A DNA stretch of 64,000 nt. Origin: CAZCEC01 sp964497615 (GTDB lineage Bacteria; Chloroflexota; Anaerolineae; Anaerolineales; UBA6663). The stretch is taken from positions 12,229-76,228 of the forward strand of contig CAZCEC010000029.1 in assembly GCA_964497615.1 (NCBI GenBank), in the 5' to 3' direction. Position 1 is the first letter of the stretch, and the number at the start of each line of letters is the position of its first letter. Under the pieces are notes generated by a model, which had not been told where the DNA came from, did no database searches, and worked only from the letters and a program-made list of their open reading frames with translations. This document shows positions 1 to 7,945 of this stretch, one piece after another. The position numbers and the translations under genes are program-made.

Positions 1-1
1 C

Positions 2-2152
2 CGCCGCTTTGGGTTTTGGCTCGTTGCCGCTGCGCTGACCGCTGTCCTGGCCGCGTGCTCGCCAGCTACCGCTCCCATCGATGTGCCTGCGACGGCCCCG
101 GTCAGCGCCTCCGAAGCCGCCGTCCAGACGCAGATCGTGGTCCAAACCCAGGTCGTCGAGGCTGAGACAACGCGGACGGCCGCGCCGCAGCCCACCACAA
201 TCCCGGAGGTAAGCCAGCCCGGCCCCACGGCTACGCTGGCACCAATGGCCACTACCGTGCCGCCCACCACTGGGCCACCCACTGCCGCGCCGACCGTGTC
301 CCCGTCCCCGACACAGGTGGTCGAGCAGCGAGTGGTCGAGGTGGAGTGGCCGCCCGAAATGCGCCTGGGCGGGTCCGACCTCGTCCGCCTGTCGCTCATC
401 CCAGCCGCCGATGCGGTCGAGGTCGTGACCGAGTTCGAGGACCACACGACGATTACCCAGCCGGTGCGCATCGACCGGCCACCTGGCTTCGATCTCTCCG
501 CCATCGCCCGGCTCGACGCCTCCGGCTTCGAGGTTTCGCCCGAATCCGAGCAGGTCCAGGCGCTGACCGCCGGGACGACCGCCAACTTCCGCTGGACCGT
601 CCGGCCGCGGGATGCCGGACAGCACCGGATTGCCCTGACGGTCCGGCTGCGCTGGACGCCCCAACCCGGCAACAATCAGCCTGAGCGCGAGACAGCACTC
701 TACGACCGTGGGTTCACCATCCAGGTGAACGCATTGCTGGGCCTCACGACGCGCGAACTAGCCGCCGCCGGGCTGATCGGGCTGGTATTTGGCAGCACGC
801 TGAGCCTGCCCCTGGCGGCACATGCCCTGCGGCCCCGCGCCCGCCAGCGGCTGCTAGACCTCCTGACCCCCAACCCGAGCGTCGTCATCGAGCAGCCGCC
901 CGGTCTGGACCTGTCGCTCACGGAGTCCAATCTGCTGCGGGCTCTGTTCAACGCCTACGGGCGTCTGGTCATCGCCGCCGAGTTCCGCTCGGGCTACTCC
1001 GGGGCGCGCACCTTTTTGGCCCAGCCCATCCGGCCCGATGGCCGCGCCGACGCCTATACCATCGCCAAGCTGGGAGAGCGCTCGGCCATCGAGCGCGAGT
1101 ACGTGAACTACGAGACCTTCGTCAAGGATACGCTGCCGCCCATCACCGCCCGCATCCAGGCGCGGCCGGTGGCTCTGGCCCCTGCCCGGCGCGGCGGCGA
1201 ACTGCTGCCAGCGGCGGGGAGCGCTGCCCTGCGCTACACCTTTATTGGCGAGCCGGGCCAGTCGCCCGCGAGCCTGCGCGCCGCGCTGAGGGCCGACCCA
1301 GACCCGGCCTTGCTGGAAAAGCTGTTCAGCACATTTGGCCCCAACTGGTGGATGCAGCGCCGCCCGTACACGTTCCGGCTGGCGCTGGAGTATGACCGCC
1401 TGCTGCCCACCCACCTGGTGCTGGAGCCGGCTGGCCGCCGCCAGCCCAGCGCCGACCTCGACGGCCGCCAGTCACCGGCCGAGCTGGCCCTGAAGGTTGG
1501 CGAGGTGGTGCGCCTCCAGCACCTGCGCCCGGTGGAACTGCGGCCGGATGGCGAATCGCTTTCCCTGGCGGGCGTGGCCGCGCCGGGCCAGCCGCCGCTG
1601 CGCGCCCGGTGGCTTAGCACCACCTCTCCAGTGGGCGCTGTGGCGCGCGTGGCTGCCACACGCGCCACGTTGCTGGCCGATATGACGTTTGATTTCGCGC
1701 TGCTGGGCCTGCCGGAACCCCTGGCGCGCCTCCCCAGCCTGCTCAACGAGACGATCAGCGGCACGCAGTCCACCATCCACGGCGACCTCAACCTGGAGAA
1801 TGTGCTGGTGGGGCCCGGCGGTTTCATGTGGCTGATTGACTTCGCGCAGACCCGCGACGGCCATGCGCTGTTCGACTTCGCGTATCTTGAAGCTGCGATT
1901 ATCGCCAACGTCCTGCCGCCCGAGCACCCCGAGTGGCCCGAAAGCTACGCCGCGCTGGCGGCTGGGGAGCACCCGCTACAAGCGGCCGTGCGCGGCATGG
2001 CCGAGCGCTGCCTGTTCAACCCGGCCCGCTGGCGCGAGTACCGGCTGGCGCTGTTCCTGGCCTGCCTGGGCGCGCTCAAGTACACCAATCTCGACCCAAA
2101 TCAGAAATACCGCCTTTACCTCACCGCCGCCGCCCTCTCCGAGCACCTGTAG
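2..2152 (+). CDS. Lipoprotein with one TM helix and a cytoplasmic APH-like kinase domain (5' partial)
   Basis: The frame is open to the window edge and begins inside a lipoprotein signal peptide (hydrophobic run ending LAAC-S near base 57-60), so the start codon lies just outside; the GTG at 83 is not the real start. After the lipidation Cys comes a Thr/Pro-rich linker, a beta-rich extracytoplasmic region, a single TM helix (about bases 752-828, ELAAAGLIGLVFG) and a roughly 430-residue C-terminal domain. That domain carries HGDLNLENVLV followed by LIDFAQ, the Brenner-type HxDxxxxN and metal-binding Asp of aminoglycoside/choline-kinase folds, so catalytic residues look intact. No substrate can be inferred. 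A lipid anchor outside plus a kinase fold inside suggests a transmembrane sensor or effector. It heads a run of four envelope lipoproteins. The kinase fold is fairly secure; the role is unknown. Confidence 0.75.
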   Translation, partial: RRFGFWLVAAALTAVLAACSPATAPIDVPATAPVSASEAAVQTQIVVQTQVVEAETTRTAAPQPTTIPEVSQPGPTATLAPMATTVPPTTGPPTAAPTVSPSPTQVVEQRVVEVEWPPEMRLGGSDLVRLSLIPAADAVEVVTEFEDHTTITQPVRIDRPPGFDLSAIARLDASGFEVSPESEQVQALTAGTTANFRWTVRPRDAGQHRIALTVRLRWTPQPGNNQPERETALYDRGFTIQVNALLGLTTRELAAAGLIGLVFGSTLSLPLAAHALRPRARQRLLDLLTPNPSVVIEQPPGLDLSLTESNLLRALFNAYGRLVIAAEFRSGYSGARTFLAQPIRPDGRADAYTIAKLGERSAIEREYVNYETFVKDTLPPITARIQARPVALAPARRGGELLPAAGSAALRYTFIGEPGQSPASLRAALRADPDPALLEKLFSTFGPNWWMQRRPYTFRLALEYDRLLPTHLVLEPAGRRQPSADLDGRQSPAELALKVGEVVRLQHLRPVELRPDGESLSLAGVAAPGQPPLRARWLSTTSPVGAVARVAATRATLLADMTFDFALLGLPEPLARLPSLLNETISGTQSTIHGDLNLENVLVGPGGFMWLIDFAQTRDGHALFDFAYLEAAIIANVLPPEHPEWPESYAALAAGEHPLQAAVRGMAERCLFNPARWREYRLALFLACLGALKYTNLDPNQKYRLYLTAAALSEHL

Positions 2153-2236
2153 GCCGCTGTCAACGCTCCATCAACTGAATATCAAGCCTCCCCCGGCCCC
2201 CTGCCCTACAGTGGGGCAGAGAGACCGGAGGAGACC

Positions 2237-2938
2237 ATGCGCGCCCGTTTTGCTTGCCTTACCGCCCTAATCGCCCTGCTCAGCCTGGCCGCCTGCGCGC
2301 CGGCAACGCCGGCCCTCATCGGCGCGTACCGCCCAGACGCCAGCCAGCCCATCGCCACTTACGTACTGCCGCCCGCAGGGCAGATCCTGGTGTATGACGC
2401 CTACGTGGAGATGGAGGTCCGCGACACAGCCGCTGCCGCAGACCGGGCCGCGCAGCTTGCCGCCGATCACGACGGCTACCTGTCGTCATCCCAGCAATGG
2501 CGCGAGGACGGCCACAGCCATACCACCGTCACCCTGGCCGTCCCCAGCCACTATTTCGACAGCCTGCACACCGCCCTGCTCGATCTGGGCCGCCTTCGGA
2601 GCGAGCGCACCAGCGGCACGCTCGTCAGTCCCGCCTATCCCGGCCAGGTGATCTACGCCACGATCACCGTGCACTTCATCCCCAGCCCGCCCCTGGTGAC
2701 CTTGCCGCGCCTGCCCGGCGTGGAGTGGGACCCGGCAGACACTTTCGCCAGCGCGTTCGCACTCTTCGCCGCCATCTTCACGTTCCTGCTCGACATCGTG
2801 ATCTGGCTGGCCGTCGTCGTTGGGCCATTCGCGCTGCTGGGGCTGGGGCTGCGTTGGATGGTCCGCCGGGTTCGGATTGCCCCGGCGACGCTGCAGCCGC
2901 CAATACCCAAGGATCACGAAACCGCCAATGAGTCGTAG
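2237..2938 (+). CDS. DUF4349-type lipoprotein, short form lacking the coiled coil
   Basis: 233 residues; ATG preceded by GGAGGAG (about 2228). Signal peptide ends LAAC (Cys about residue 20). The region around residues 45-105 (VYDAYVEMEVRDTAAAADRA, then DGYLSSSQQW and VPSHYFDSLHTAL) matches the DUF4349 core of the next gene (IIKNAEIELLVTDTNIAIDQ, GGYLISSQTW, VPSTQFEAVLSRL). The usual coiled-coil segment is missing: the protein jumps from ERTSGTL almost directly to the YATITVHF strand. A TM helix (about residues 175-205) and a basic tail close the protein. DUF4349 proteins are envelope proteins of unknown function. It is a tandem paralogue of the downstream gene with an internal deletion. Confidence 0.8.
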   Translation: MRARFACLTALIALLSLAACAPATPALIGAYRPDASQPIATYVLPPAGQILVYDAYVEMEVRDTAAAADRAAQLAADHDGYLSSSQQWREDGHSHTTVTLAVPSHYFDSLHTALLDLGRLRSERTSGTLVSPAYPGQVIYATITVHFIPSPPLVTLPRLPGVEWDPADTFASAFALFAAIFTFLLDIVIWLAVVVGPFALLGLGLRWMVRRVRIAPATLQPPIPKDHETANES

Positions 2939-3010
2939 GAGCGCCCCTGCCCTGGAACGGGGTTGCAGGCGCGATGGACTGACCAAGGAAATCATCCAGG
3001 AGACGAAGCC

Positions 3011-3892
3011 ATGCTCACAAAACGCCTACTCATCGCTGTCGTCGCTGTGGCCGCCGCCGCCCTGTTGGCTGCGTGCTCACCAGCCGCTGGGCCAACTATG
3101 ATGGCGCCCGCGGCCACCCAGGCTGCCCAGCCCACAATGGCACCCGCTGCAACCCAGGCAGCAGGCCTCGAGTTTTCCGGCTCGGGCCAGCCCTCTGCCC
3201 TCATGCCGCCCCCAGCCGGGCAGATGATCATCAAGAACGCGGAGATCGAATTGCTCGTCACGGACACCAACATCGCCATTGACCAGGTGACGCTGATGGC
3301 GGCGGACTATGGCGGCTACCTCATCTCATCCCAGACCTGGTTCACGGGCGACTACAAGCACGGCACGTTGAACATGGGCGTGCCCTCGACGCAGTTCGAG
3401 GCCGTGCTCAGCCGCCTGCGCCGGGTCGGCAGCGAGGTCCTGCGGGAGACGACCTCCGGGCAGGACGTGAGCGCCGACTATGCCGATCTCCAGGCCCGCC
3501 TGACGAACCTGGAGGCCACCGCCGCCCGCGTACGCGAGTTCCTGGCCTCGGCCACCAACGTCACCGAGTCCCTGGCGGTCAACGCTGAACTGTCGTCGCT
3601 GCAAGGCCAAATCGAGCAGATCAAGGGTCAGATGCGCTACTACGAGGGCCGCTCCGCCTACTCCACCATCACCGTCACCCTGACACCGGAGCGTGCGCCC
3701 GCCGAGCCTGTAGCGGATGAGCCCTGGCGGCCCCAGGAGACCTTAGCCAGCGCTGTGAAGACCCTCAGGGACGGCTCCCAGACCGTCGCCGACGGGCTGA
3801 TTTGGTTCACCGTCGTGTGCGGGCCTGGGCTGCTCCTGCTGGCCATCCCGCTGGGCGTGGTCGTCTGGGTGCGCCGCGCCCGCCGCAAATAG
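3011..3892 (+). CDS. DUF4349 domain lipoprotein
   Basis: ATG at 3011 is preferred over an in-frame start at 2963 because AGGAGACG sits just upstream and the signal peptide (MLTKRLLIAVVAVAAAALL, lipobox LAAC) begins here. 293 residues: lipidated N-terminus, a duplicated linker (MAPAATQAAQP/MAPAATQAA), the DUF4349 beta-alpha core, a coiled coil (DVSADYADLQARLTNLEATA through SSLQGQIEQIKGQMRYYEG), a closing strand YSTITVTL, and a C-terminal TM helix with a basic end. Topology: bulk outside, tail inside. The family is found in many bacteria without assigned biochemistry. It lies 72 bases after the short paralogue and 66 before the vWA lipoprotein, probably one transcript. Confidence 0.85.
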   Translation: MLTKRLLIAVVAVAAAALLAACSPAAGPTMMAPAATQAAQPTMAPAATQAAGLEFSGSGQPSALMPPPAGQMIIKNAEIELLVTDTNIAIDQVTLMAADYGGYLISSQTWFTGDYKHGTLNMGVPSTQFEAVLSRLRRVGSEVLRETTSGQDVSADYADLQARLTNLEATAARVREFLASATNVTESLAVNAELSSLQGQIEQIKGQMRYYEGRSAYSTITVTLTPERAPAEPVADEPWRPQETLASAVKTLRDGSQTVADGLIWFTVVCGPGLLLLAIPLGVVVWVRRARRK

Positions 3893-3958
3893 CTGCGCCC
3901 AGTTACTGCGCTCCATTTCTGTTGCTCCGTTGACACTACACCATCGCGAGGAGAAGCA

Positions 3959-5596
3959 ATGAACGCCCACCGCATTCCCCAAGCAGTATCCATCACCCTT
4001 GCCCTGGCGCTGGCCCTGGCGGCCTGCTCGCCCGCTGTCACGCCGGCCAGCGCGCCACCGGCGACCCAGCGCCACGGCGCCACCCAGGTCGTCGTGCAGA
4101 CGCAGGTGGTCGAGGCGGAAGCCTACTATGGCACGCCCGCGCCGCAGACCACGCTCGCGCCCATCGTCGTGGCAGGTTCTACCGCCACGCCCGCACCCTT
4201 CAACCTCCCGCCCACCCCGGCGCCCACCACCCCGGCGGACATGTTCTTCGAGCAGTACGGCGTCAACCCGTTCGTGGACACCGCGGAGGATCATCTCTCA
4301 ACCTTCGCCCTGGACGTGGACACGGCTTCTTACGCCATCGCCCGCCGCTACGTGAATGACGGGCTGCTGCCGCCGCCCGAGGCCGTGCGCGTGGAGGAGT
4401 TTGTGAATTACTTCGACCAGGGCTACACCCCGCCGCCGGACGTCGCCTTCGCCATCTATGCGGACGGCGCGCCTTCGCCCTTCCACCCAGACGGAAGTTA
4501 TCTGCTGCGGGTGGGCATCCAGGGCTACGAGGTGCCCGACAGCCAGCGCAAGCCCGCCTCGCTCACGTTTGTCATTGACGTGTCGGGCTCGATGGCGATG
4601 GAGAGCCGCCTGGAGCTGGTCAAGCGCACGCTGGAGCTGCTGGTGGAGCGCCTGCGTCCGGACGACCGGGTGAGCATCGTTGTCTACGGCAGCGACGCCC
4701 GCGTCATCCTTTACCCCACGGGCGGCGGAGACAAGGGCACCCTGCTCAACGCCATCTATGGCCTTGCACCCGAGGGCGCTACCAACGCGGAGGCCGGGCT
4801 GCGGCTGGGCTATGCCCTGGCGGCCGAAGCCTTCCTCCCGGGCGGCATCAACCGGGTCATCCTGGCCTCCGACGGCGTCGCCAACGTGGGCGCGACAAGC
4901 CCGGACGGCATCCTGCGCTCGATCCGCGGCTACGCCGATGAGGGCATCACCCTGACCACGCTGGGCTTTGGGATGGGCAACTTCAATGACGTGCTGATGG
5001 AACAGCTTGCCAACGACGGCGACGGCAACTACGCCTACATTGACGACCTGGACGAGGCGCAGCGCCTGTTCCTGGACGATCTGGCGGGCGCGCTCCAGGT
5101 GATCGCGCTGGACGCCAAGGTGCAGGTGGATTTCAACTCAGAGGTCGTCGCGCGCTACCGGCTGATCGGGTATGAGAACCGCGCCGTCGCGGATCAGGAT
5201 TTCCGCAACGACGCGGTGGATGCGGGCGAGCTGGGCGCGGGGCACACCGCCACGGCGCTGTATGCGGTGCAACTGCGGGCCGGGGCGCAGGGCCGCCTCG
5301 CCACCGTACAGCTTCGCTGGCAAGACCCGGACACCTACCTCGTGCGCGAGATCAATGGCAACGTCAACACGTTTGACCTGGCGCCCAGCTTCGAGAGCAC
5401 CGCGCCGCGCTTCCAGTTGACCGCCGCGGTCTCGCAATACGCTGAGATTCTGCGCAACAGCCCGTGGGCCTACTCTACCACCCTGCCGGGACTGGGTCTC
5501 CACGCCGGCCGCATCGCCACGATGATGCCGGAGGACGGCGCCGTGGCGGAGTTCGCCGCTCTCGTGAGCCGCGCTGGGCAGATAAGGGGCTACTAG
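3959..5596 (+). CDS. vWA domain lipoprotein, YfbK-like
   Basis: 545 residues, ATG with GAGGAG about 7 bases upstream. Signal peptide ends LAAC (Cys about residue 22), then a Thr/Pro linker. Next is the N-terminal von Willebrand-associated region (YGVNPFVDTAEDHLSTFALD, EEFVNYFDQGY), a vWA domain with an intact MIDAS start (FVIDVSGSM), conserved Thr (EGATNAEAGL) and Asp (ILASDGVANVG), and a C-terminal DUF3520-like region (LQVIALDAKVQVDFN onward). The architecture and length match YfbK-type proteins. Metal-dependent protein binding outside the membrane is expected, partner unknown. The linker contains VVVQTQVVEAE, almost the same as in the kinase lipoprotein at the window start, arguing for common origin or recombination within this cluster. 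Last gene before a strong hairpin. Confidence 0.88.
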   Translation: MNAHRIPQAVSITLALALALAACSPAVTPASAPPATQRHGATQVVVQTQVVEAEAYYGTPAPQTTLAPIVVAGSTATPAPFNLPPTPAPTTPADMFFEQYGVNPFVDTAEDHLSTFALDVDTASYAIARRYVNDGLLPPPEAVRVEEFVNYFDQGYTPPPDVAFAIYADGAPSPFHPDGSYLLRVGIQGYEVPDSQRKPASLTFVIDVSGSMAMESRLELVKRTLELLVERLRPDDRVSIVVYGSDARVILYPTGGGDKGTLLNAIYGLAPEGATNAEAGLRLGYALAAEAFLPGGINRVILASDGVANVGATSPDGILRSIRGYADEGITLTTLGFGMGNFNDVLMEQLANDGDGNYAYIDDLDEAQRLFLDDLAGALQVIALDAKVQVDFNSEVVARYRLIGYENRAVADQDFRNDAVDAGELGAGHTATALYAVQLRAGAQGRLATVQLRWQDPDTYLVREINGNVNTFDLAPSFESTAPRFQLTAAVSQYAEILRNSPWAYSTTLPGLGLHAGRIATMMPEDGAVAEFAALVSRAGQIRGY

Positions 5597-5680
5597 ATTC
5601 TGGTTTTCGCGCAAGAAAGGACGACTGCGGCTGGAGCAGCGCTAGAGCAGAGCTGCGAAGCCGCGGCGCCACAGTGACGA

Positions 5681-5713
5681 CGGCGGGTGGGGCATTGAAT
5701 GCCCCACCCGCCG
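5681..5713. terminator. Long perfect inverted repeat between convergent genes
   Basis: A 16-base arm beginning CGGCGGGTGG is followed, after one base, by its exact reverse complement ending CACCCGCCG. It sits between the vWA gene (+) and the secreted protein gene (-), which converge. T-rich sequence is short, so this is best read as a bidirectional terminator-like hairpin. Confidence 0.75.
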
Positions 5714-5758
5714 TGGCTTTCGCCTGTTGGGGTGGTTCGCGCCGGGGGCGGCTAGTCT

Positions 5759-7600
5759 CTATTCACTCACCAGCGGCAGGAACAACCGGTACGGGCCCGA
5801 CCCGGGCAATTGCCCAATCAACACGGTCAGCGCACCGCCGCTGGCGCTCGTGTCGCGGACTTCGTTGGAAACCAGGGGCGACGGGTCGTCGTCGAAGTTG
5901 CCCGCACCGTTGGCCGTCACCTGCACCGTGACGGTGCATGAAGCGCCGGGCGCAAGAGTCACCCCCGAAAGCTCCACCCGCATGTCGGCATTTGTCACGG
6001 CCGTGGAGCCGCCACAGTTGTTGGTCACGAGCGGTACGTACAGGGGCGCCGGGCCCCGCCGCACCGTCTGGAACATCAGATAGTCCTCGAAACCCAGACC
6101 CGTCACTGTTACGCCCTGGCCGTTGTGAATGTAGTAGGTCGCGGTCGTCTGCCCGCCCGGATTGACGATGGCAGGCGAATAGGTCTTGCTGAACGTCAGG
6201 GCCGAGGGCAGTTTTTCCGTTGCCAGCATGAGGCTCTGGGTCGAAACGTTGTGGTAGGCGATGTAGGCGCGCCCGCCGGCATCCAGGGCCAGCGAGGCAT
6301 GCTCCAGCGCCTGCGTCCCGCCGGCGCCGTCGTCCACCACCACGCACCGCCAGGCCTTGCCCAGGACCCCGTTCGTGGGGCCGCAGTTGCCATTCAGGCC
6401 AACGAAGCTCGCCATCTTGATGGCCGTCGTGCCCCCAGCGCCGCGGTCTACGTAGGCGATATGGGCGATGCCGTTATAGACCGCCAACTGAACCTCCAAC
6501 CCTTGTGGATCAGCGCCGCCGGTGTTCATGGTGTCAATCACATCGCACTGCCAGCCGCCCCCGGCGCAGTTGCCGCCGCTGGCCACATAGTGGGCGTACA
6601 TCAGCGCCTGGCTATTGTGCTCGTAGTAGGCGATGGCTGAGTCGGCGCCATTGTTCGGGTTGTGATAGGCGGACGTGAAGTACACGTTGGAACCTGTCTG
6701 GAGGGTGTAGCACGCCCAGCGCGGGCTGTAGCCGCTGTCGTGGGTGTCGTCCGGGCAGGTCGCGTTGCTGGTGCCGCCGCGCACGGCATAGCGCAGCTCG
6801 CCGTTGGCGGCGCGGTAGGCCAGCCGCGGATTGAAGCGGCCCTCGCCTGGATCCCAAACCACGCCGCCCGAGACGTAGTAGCCCACCACGCGCGGCGAGT
6901 TGTCGTCGCGGACGTACTCTTCGACCTGGTCTTCCAGGGCGCAGCAGGCCGCGTTAGGCTCTTCGTACCAGAGGTAGCTGTGACCTTCCTCTTCGTCCGG
7001 GTCGTAGGTGAATTCGTGCGCGGCCACGCGCGGATAGTCGCCGGTGTAGAACAGGGTCGCCGTCTTGAAGTGCCCGCTGAAGCCGCCCGGCACTGAACGG
7101 AGGGCGACCGTATCCAGAATCTGGCCGCCGTTGTTGTAGGTCTTGAAGACAAGGTGGTCCTGATCCTCGCTTACAAAGGCGAGGCCGAAGTTGCCCGAGG
7201 CGTTACCCTGAAACTCGATGTCGCTGCGCGAGAAGGCGCCGTAGTTGCCGTCGGTGATGATGCACTTCCAGCCAGGCGTCGGACCGCCACAGCCGGTGCT
7301 GGGCAGCGCCCCGCGGATCGCCAGCTTCAGGTCGCCATTGCTGGACCGATAGCTGATGGCCGGCTGGTTGGGGAACGGGTTGGCGTTGTTGTTCGGCGCA
7401 ATGGCGATGTCGGGATACACGCCGATATCCACGGTGTGAGACGGGTCGGTGTCAATGACTTCCAGCCGGAAGAACTGATCATAGGCGAAGGTCGTCGCGG
7501 CAGGGGCGGCTTCGGCTGGGGAGGGGGCGAGGCGGCCCGCCGCCGGCAGCACGGTGGTCAGCACGGACAGGAGCATGAACAGGCGAATGAGGCGGCGCAT
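5759..7600 (-). CDS. Secreted beta-propeller-like protein ending in an FLPLV motif
   Basis: 613 residues with an N-terminal signal peptide (MRRLIRLFMLLSVLTTVLP, AxA-type cleavage near APSPAEAAPA). The body repeats a pattern such as AISYRSSNGDLKLAIRG, RLAYRAANGELRYAVRG and SAIAYYEHNSQALMYAHYV, suggesting beta-propeller-like blades. Numerous Cys occur as pairs, fitting a disulfide-bonded extracellular protein. A C-terminal domain (about residues 470-595) reads like a conserved-repeat/DUF11-type beta sandwich (NPGGQTTATYYIHNGQ, LAPGASCTVTVQVTA). The last residues are GPYRLFLPLVSE; from memory a terminal LPLV motif recurs in secreted Anaerolineae proteins. ATG preceded by AGGAGAG. No enzymatic motif seen; adhesion or surface binding is a guess. 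Confidence 0.7.
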   Translation of the reverse strand: MRRLIRLFMLLSVLTTVLPAAGRLAPSPAEAAPAATTFAYDQFFRLEVIDTDPSHTVDIGVYPDIAIAPNNNANPFPNQPAISYRSSNGDLKLAIRGALPSTGCGGPTPGWKCIITDGNYGAFSRSDIEFQGNASGNFGLAFVSEDQDHLVFKTYNNGGQILDTVALRSVPGGFSGHFKTATLFYTGDYPRVAAHEFTYDPDEEEGHSYLWYEEPNAACCALEDQVEEYVRDDNSPRVVGYYVSGGVVWDPGEGRFNPRLAYRAANGELRYAVRGGTSNATCPDDTHDSGYSPRWACYTLQTGSNVYFTSAYHNPNNGADSAIAYYEHNSQALMYAHYVASGGNCAGGGWQCDVIDTMNTGGADPQGLEVQLAVYNGIAHIAYVDRGAGGTTAIKMASFVGLNGNCGPTNGVLGKAWRCVVVDDGAGGTQALEHASLALDAGGRAYIAYHNVSTQSLMLATEKLPSALTFSKTYSPAIVNPGGQTTATYYIHNGQGVTVTGLGFEDYLMFQTVRRGPAPLYVPLVTNNCGGSTAVTNADMRVELSGVTLAPGASCTVTVQVTANGAGNFDDDPSPLVSNEVRDTSASGGALTVLIGQLPGSGPYRLFLPLVSE

Positions 7601-7623
7601 GGTTGTCTCTCCTTCGTTGGGGG

Positions 7624-7839
7624 TCAGTCGGCGTGAACGGGATTGATGGACACCAGGTCCAGCCCCAGGTTGGCGATCTGGTGCAGGATGCCGTGCAGGG
7701 CGGCCTGATCGGCCACCGGCCCGGCGAGGGTGGTGTGGCCGCCAGCCTCGGGCGTCAGGTGCAGCCCCGCGAACCGTTCGGCCCAGGTGGGGTTAAGGTG
7801 CCCGCGAACGCGGATGGCGTAGAAGGTGGTCTCTGGCAT
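7624..7839 (-). CDS. Small conserved protein (ACT-like, 71 aa)
   Basis: The start at 7839 (MPETTFYAIRVRGHLNPTW) is chosen because AGGAGA lies 5-6 bases upstream; a longer reading from 7902 has no such site. 71 residues with the pattern YxIRVxGHL, WAERFxGL, TxLxGPVxDQAALHGxLxxIxxLGLxLxSIN, which I recognise as a common small protein of Chloroflexota and Actinobacteria whose biochemical role is unknown. It is often near regulators; here it follows the MalT-type regulator by about 106 bases on the same strand. Confidence 0.72.
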   Translation of the reverse strand: MPETTFYAIRVRGHLNPTWAERFAGLHLTPEAGGHTTLAGPVADQAALHGILHQIANLGLDLVSINPVHAD

Positions 7840-7945
7840 AAGGTCTCCTGTGGTAGATCGGTGCCAGCACCATAGCGCCCAGGCGGGTGTACTGTCGTGC
7901 ACCCAGAGGAGTATTCAGTTGGGACGGCGGGTGAATTCGACCGAA

